Assembly (NCBI GenBank): GCA_004557185.1 | Contig: SFEP01000040.1 | Coordinates: forward strand, 1-23,036 | Direction of reading: 5' to 3' | Origin: Bacteroidales bacterium | GTDB taxonomy: Bacteria; Bacteroidota; Bacteroidia; Bacteroidales; Bacteroidaceae | Length of the DNA: 23,036 bases | In this document: piece by piece, positions 21,723-23,036 of the stretch | Numbering within the stretch: position 1 is the first letter of the stretch | Layout of the letters: every line of letters begins with the position of its first letter | Notes under the pieces: model-generated | Databases searched by the model: none | Seen by the model: only the letters and a program-made list of their open reading frames with translations | What the model was told of the DNA's origin: nothing | Position numbers and translations under genes: made by a program

Positions 21723-22226
21723 ATGGAACGCTTTAACATCATCGCCTACCTGAAGCACCTCGTAGCGATTAACCGCCTGGCCACAGGGCGCGGCTTCACA
21801 TTTAGCACATGCAGCGGAGTGCAAGCCCTCGAGGGCATGCTAAGTGATATGCGCGACGCTACACGCTTCGTTTGCGTGAGCGACGTCACCCAGGGCAACA
21901 CTACCTACAACGGCCAATCGTGGAGCGCCCGCCGTGTGGCCACCGTGTTTATCCTCTCCCGCTACGAACTCGGCAACGCAGCCTCCTACGCCGCCGCAAT
22001 CAACGAGTGCCGCGCCCTGATGAACCAGTTGCTCTCTGGCATGCTGCACGACGCCGAGCGCATAGCGAACGAAACCGAAGCAAGCCTACGCCTCGACGAA
22101 GTACGAAGCAACGAACTCGGCGGCACATTCCTCGACGGCTGCACAGGGCTTTACTTCATGATAAGCATTGACGAACCGCTGGACATATCCTATAATGCAG
22201 AAGATTGGATAACCGATAACGCATAA
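21723..22226 (+). CDS. Putative tail-completion or neck protein, 167 aa
   Basis: 167 residues of mixed alpha/beta fold: N-terminal helix (FNIIAYLKHLVAINRLA), strands (ATRFVCVSDVTQ, RRVATVFILSRYE), a helix (AAINECRALMNQLLSGML) and a strand near the end (CTGLYFMISIDEPLDI). Size, order of elements and position after connector proteins resemble tail terminator or completion proteins that cap the tail tube. That is inference from pattern. It begins four bases after the previous stop. Confidence 0.5.
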   Translation: MERFNIIAYLKHLVAINRLATGRGFTFSTCSGVQALEGMLSDMRDATRFVCVSDVTQGNTTYNGQSWSARRVATVFILSRYELGNAASYAAAINECRALMNQLLSGMLHDAERIANETEASLRLDEVRSNELGGTFLDGCTGLYFMISIDEPLDISYNAEDWITDNA

Positions 22227-22235
22227 TATATATAT

Positions 22236-23036
22236 ATGGAACCCATGAAGCACATAAGAATTGGTAAGGACATTCGCCTGAGATGGGCAATTACGACAGA
22301 CGGCGCAGCCATACCCTTGGAAGGCCGCGACCTCACGCTCGAGCTCAAATCCCCCATCGGTAAAGTAATTAGCATTCCTTACAGCATAGAGGGCAATGTC
22401 CTAACCATGACCTATTACGGCTATGAGCAAACAGTGGTAGGCGAGTATTCACTCACATTATGGGAAAACAAGGGCAAGCCCGGCCAAAACGTTGTCGACG
22501 CTATCCGTGCCTTCAAACTTGTAAGAACTTCACCCGAAGAGGCTGACTTCACAGGCGGCGACTTGCAGGTGGAGAGTGTTGATTTGGGTACGGCGAACTT
22601 GGAAATCCTCTCAGGCGGTGGGGCTGCGACACCTGGTGAAAGTCCAGACCTGTCTGCGTTGGAAGGTAAGGTCGCTGCGAACACTACCAGCATATCCAAG
22701 ATAAATGCAGAACTTGACCACGTAAAGGAGGTTCAGGACGGGCATGGCAATAGTATCGCTCAGATTAACACCACTATGCAGGAAATAAAGACCGAGCAGA
22801 CTGAGCAGAATGATAGACTTGCTGACCACGAGGAGAGGCTTGTCTATACGGAGAGTGACTTATTGAAGGTTAGGGAAGAGTATAATAGTATCATCTCTGA
22901 TTTGGTGAAATCAATAGGGCATACACAGAAGGCATTTGTTGTTGAGACGAATGATAGTGAGGGTGTTATATACATAGATAATGTCAAGAAGATTATACCT
23001 CCTAATAGCAGGAAAGGTTTCATTTTCCAACACCGT
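22236..23036 (+). CDS. Tail-fibre-like protein, 3' end beyond window
   Basis: The frame from ATG 22236 stays open through base 23036, giving 267 residues so far; ATG 22245 (MKHIRIGKDI) is an equally good start. Residues 1-120 are a beta domain of the kind found at the N-terminus of Bacteroidales phage fibres or baseplate adaptors (RIGKDIRLRWAITTDG, RDLTLELKSP, GEYSLTLWENK). Then comes a Gly/Pro linker (SGGGAATPGESPD) and a coiled coil (LSALEGKVAANTTSISKINAELDHV...) leading towards the tip. The start is preceded by TAATATATATATAT. The last ~400 bases are much richer in A and T than the first half, suggesting an exchanged host-range segment. Confidence 0.65.
   Translation, partial: MEPMKHIRIGKDIRLRWAITTDGAAIPLEGRDLTLELKSPIGKVISIPYSIEGNVLTMTYYGYEQTVVGEYSLTLWENKGKPGQNVVDAIRAFKLVRTSPEEADFTGGDLQVESVDLGTANLEILSGGGAATPGESPDLSALEGKVAANTTSISKINAELDHVKEVQDGHGNSIAQINTTMQEIKTEQTEQNDRLADHEERLVYTESDLLKVREEYNSIISDLVKSIGHTQKAFVVETNDSEGVIYIDNVKKIIPPNSRKGFIFQHR

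Overview
The window is a 23-kb stretch of a tailed bacteriophage or prophage (Caudoviricetes) of a Bacteroidota host, probably a Bacteroidales. The host call rests on three things. Several encoded families look typical of Bacteroidales phages: a DUF6712-like protein, the HU-like 'VRLGDLGSF' protein, DUF4406 proteins and the tail-fibre N-terminus. Genes generally lack Shine-Dalgarno sequences and start after A- or TA-rich leaders. The one promoter I can propose has the Bacteroidota -7 form TAnnTTTG (9733-9740). Every credible gene is on the + strand, packed tightly, with five ATGA stop/start overlaps. No integrase, repressor or tape-measure gene is visible, so the window is an internal part of a larger genome. 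Layout: (1) 1-2119 holds small accessory genes: a DUF4406 gene cut by the left edge, two unknowns, a gene-poor stretch with a degenerate tRNA-like fold, a small basic possible DNA-binding protein, a second DUF4406 gene and a two-helix membrane protein. (2) 2170-2236 is a large perfect-stem inverted repeat directly in front of the replication gene. (3) 2263-7815 is DNA metabolism: a primase-helicase, an adenine methyltransferase-like protein, an N-acetylmuramoyl-L-alanine amidase, an unknown, and a small protein with an SSB-type acidic C-terminal tip, closed by a candidate terminator. (4) 7923-12487 is packaging and head: large terminase, terminator, promoter, ClpP-like prohead protease with an acidic repeat tail, major capsid protein and a second structural protein, then another terminator. 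(5) 12591-16143 holds an unknown, a small-terminase-like protein, an unknown, an appendage-like protein and an HU-like DNA-binding protein. (6) 16142-16231 is an array of three 18-bp palindromes at 22-bp spacing. (7) 16244-17421 has small genes: a zinc-ribbon protein, a membrane/coiled-coil protein, a 49-residue Cys protein and a candidate unimolecular spanin. (8) 17438-23036 has an unknown structural protein, a small unknown, the portal, three probable connector/neck proteins and a tail-fibre-like protein cut by the right edge. The most interesting signal is non-coding. The inverted repeat upstream of the primase and the array downstream of the HU-like gene are 14 kb apart but follow the same rule: 18-bp near-palindromes of the form TKTACATG-N2-CATGTAMA (one position differs in one copy), centres exactly 22 bp apart, flanked by inverted half-sites. 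This suggests one phage DNA-binding protein acting at both loci as operator, origin or partition site. A second point is gene order: the portal lies about 7 kb downstream of the capsid gene, with HU-like and lysis-type genes between. Codon use and base composition are GC-rich through most of the window but become visibly AT-richer in the first ~640 bases and the last ~400 bases, consistent with mosaic exchange at both edges.
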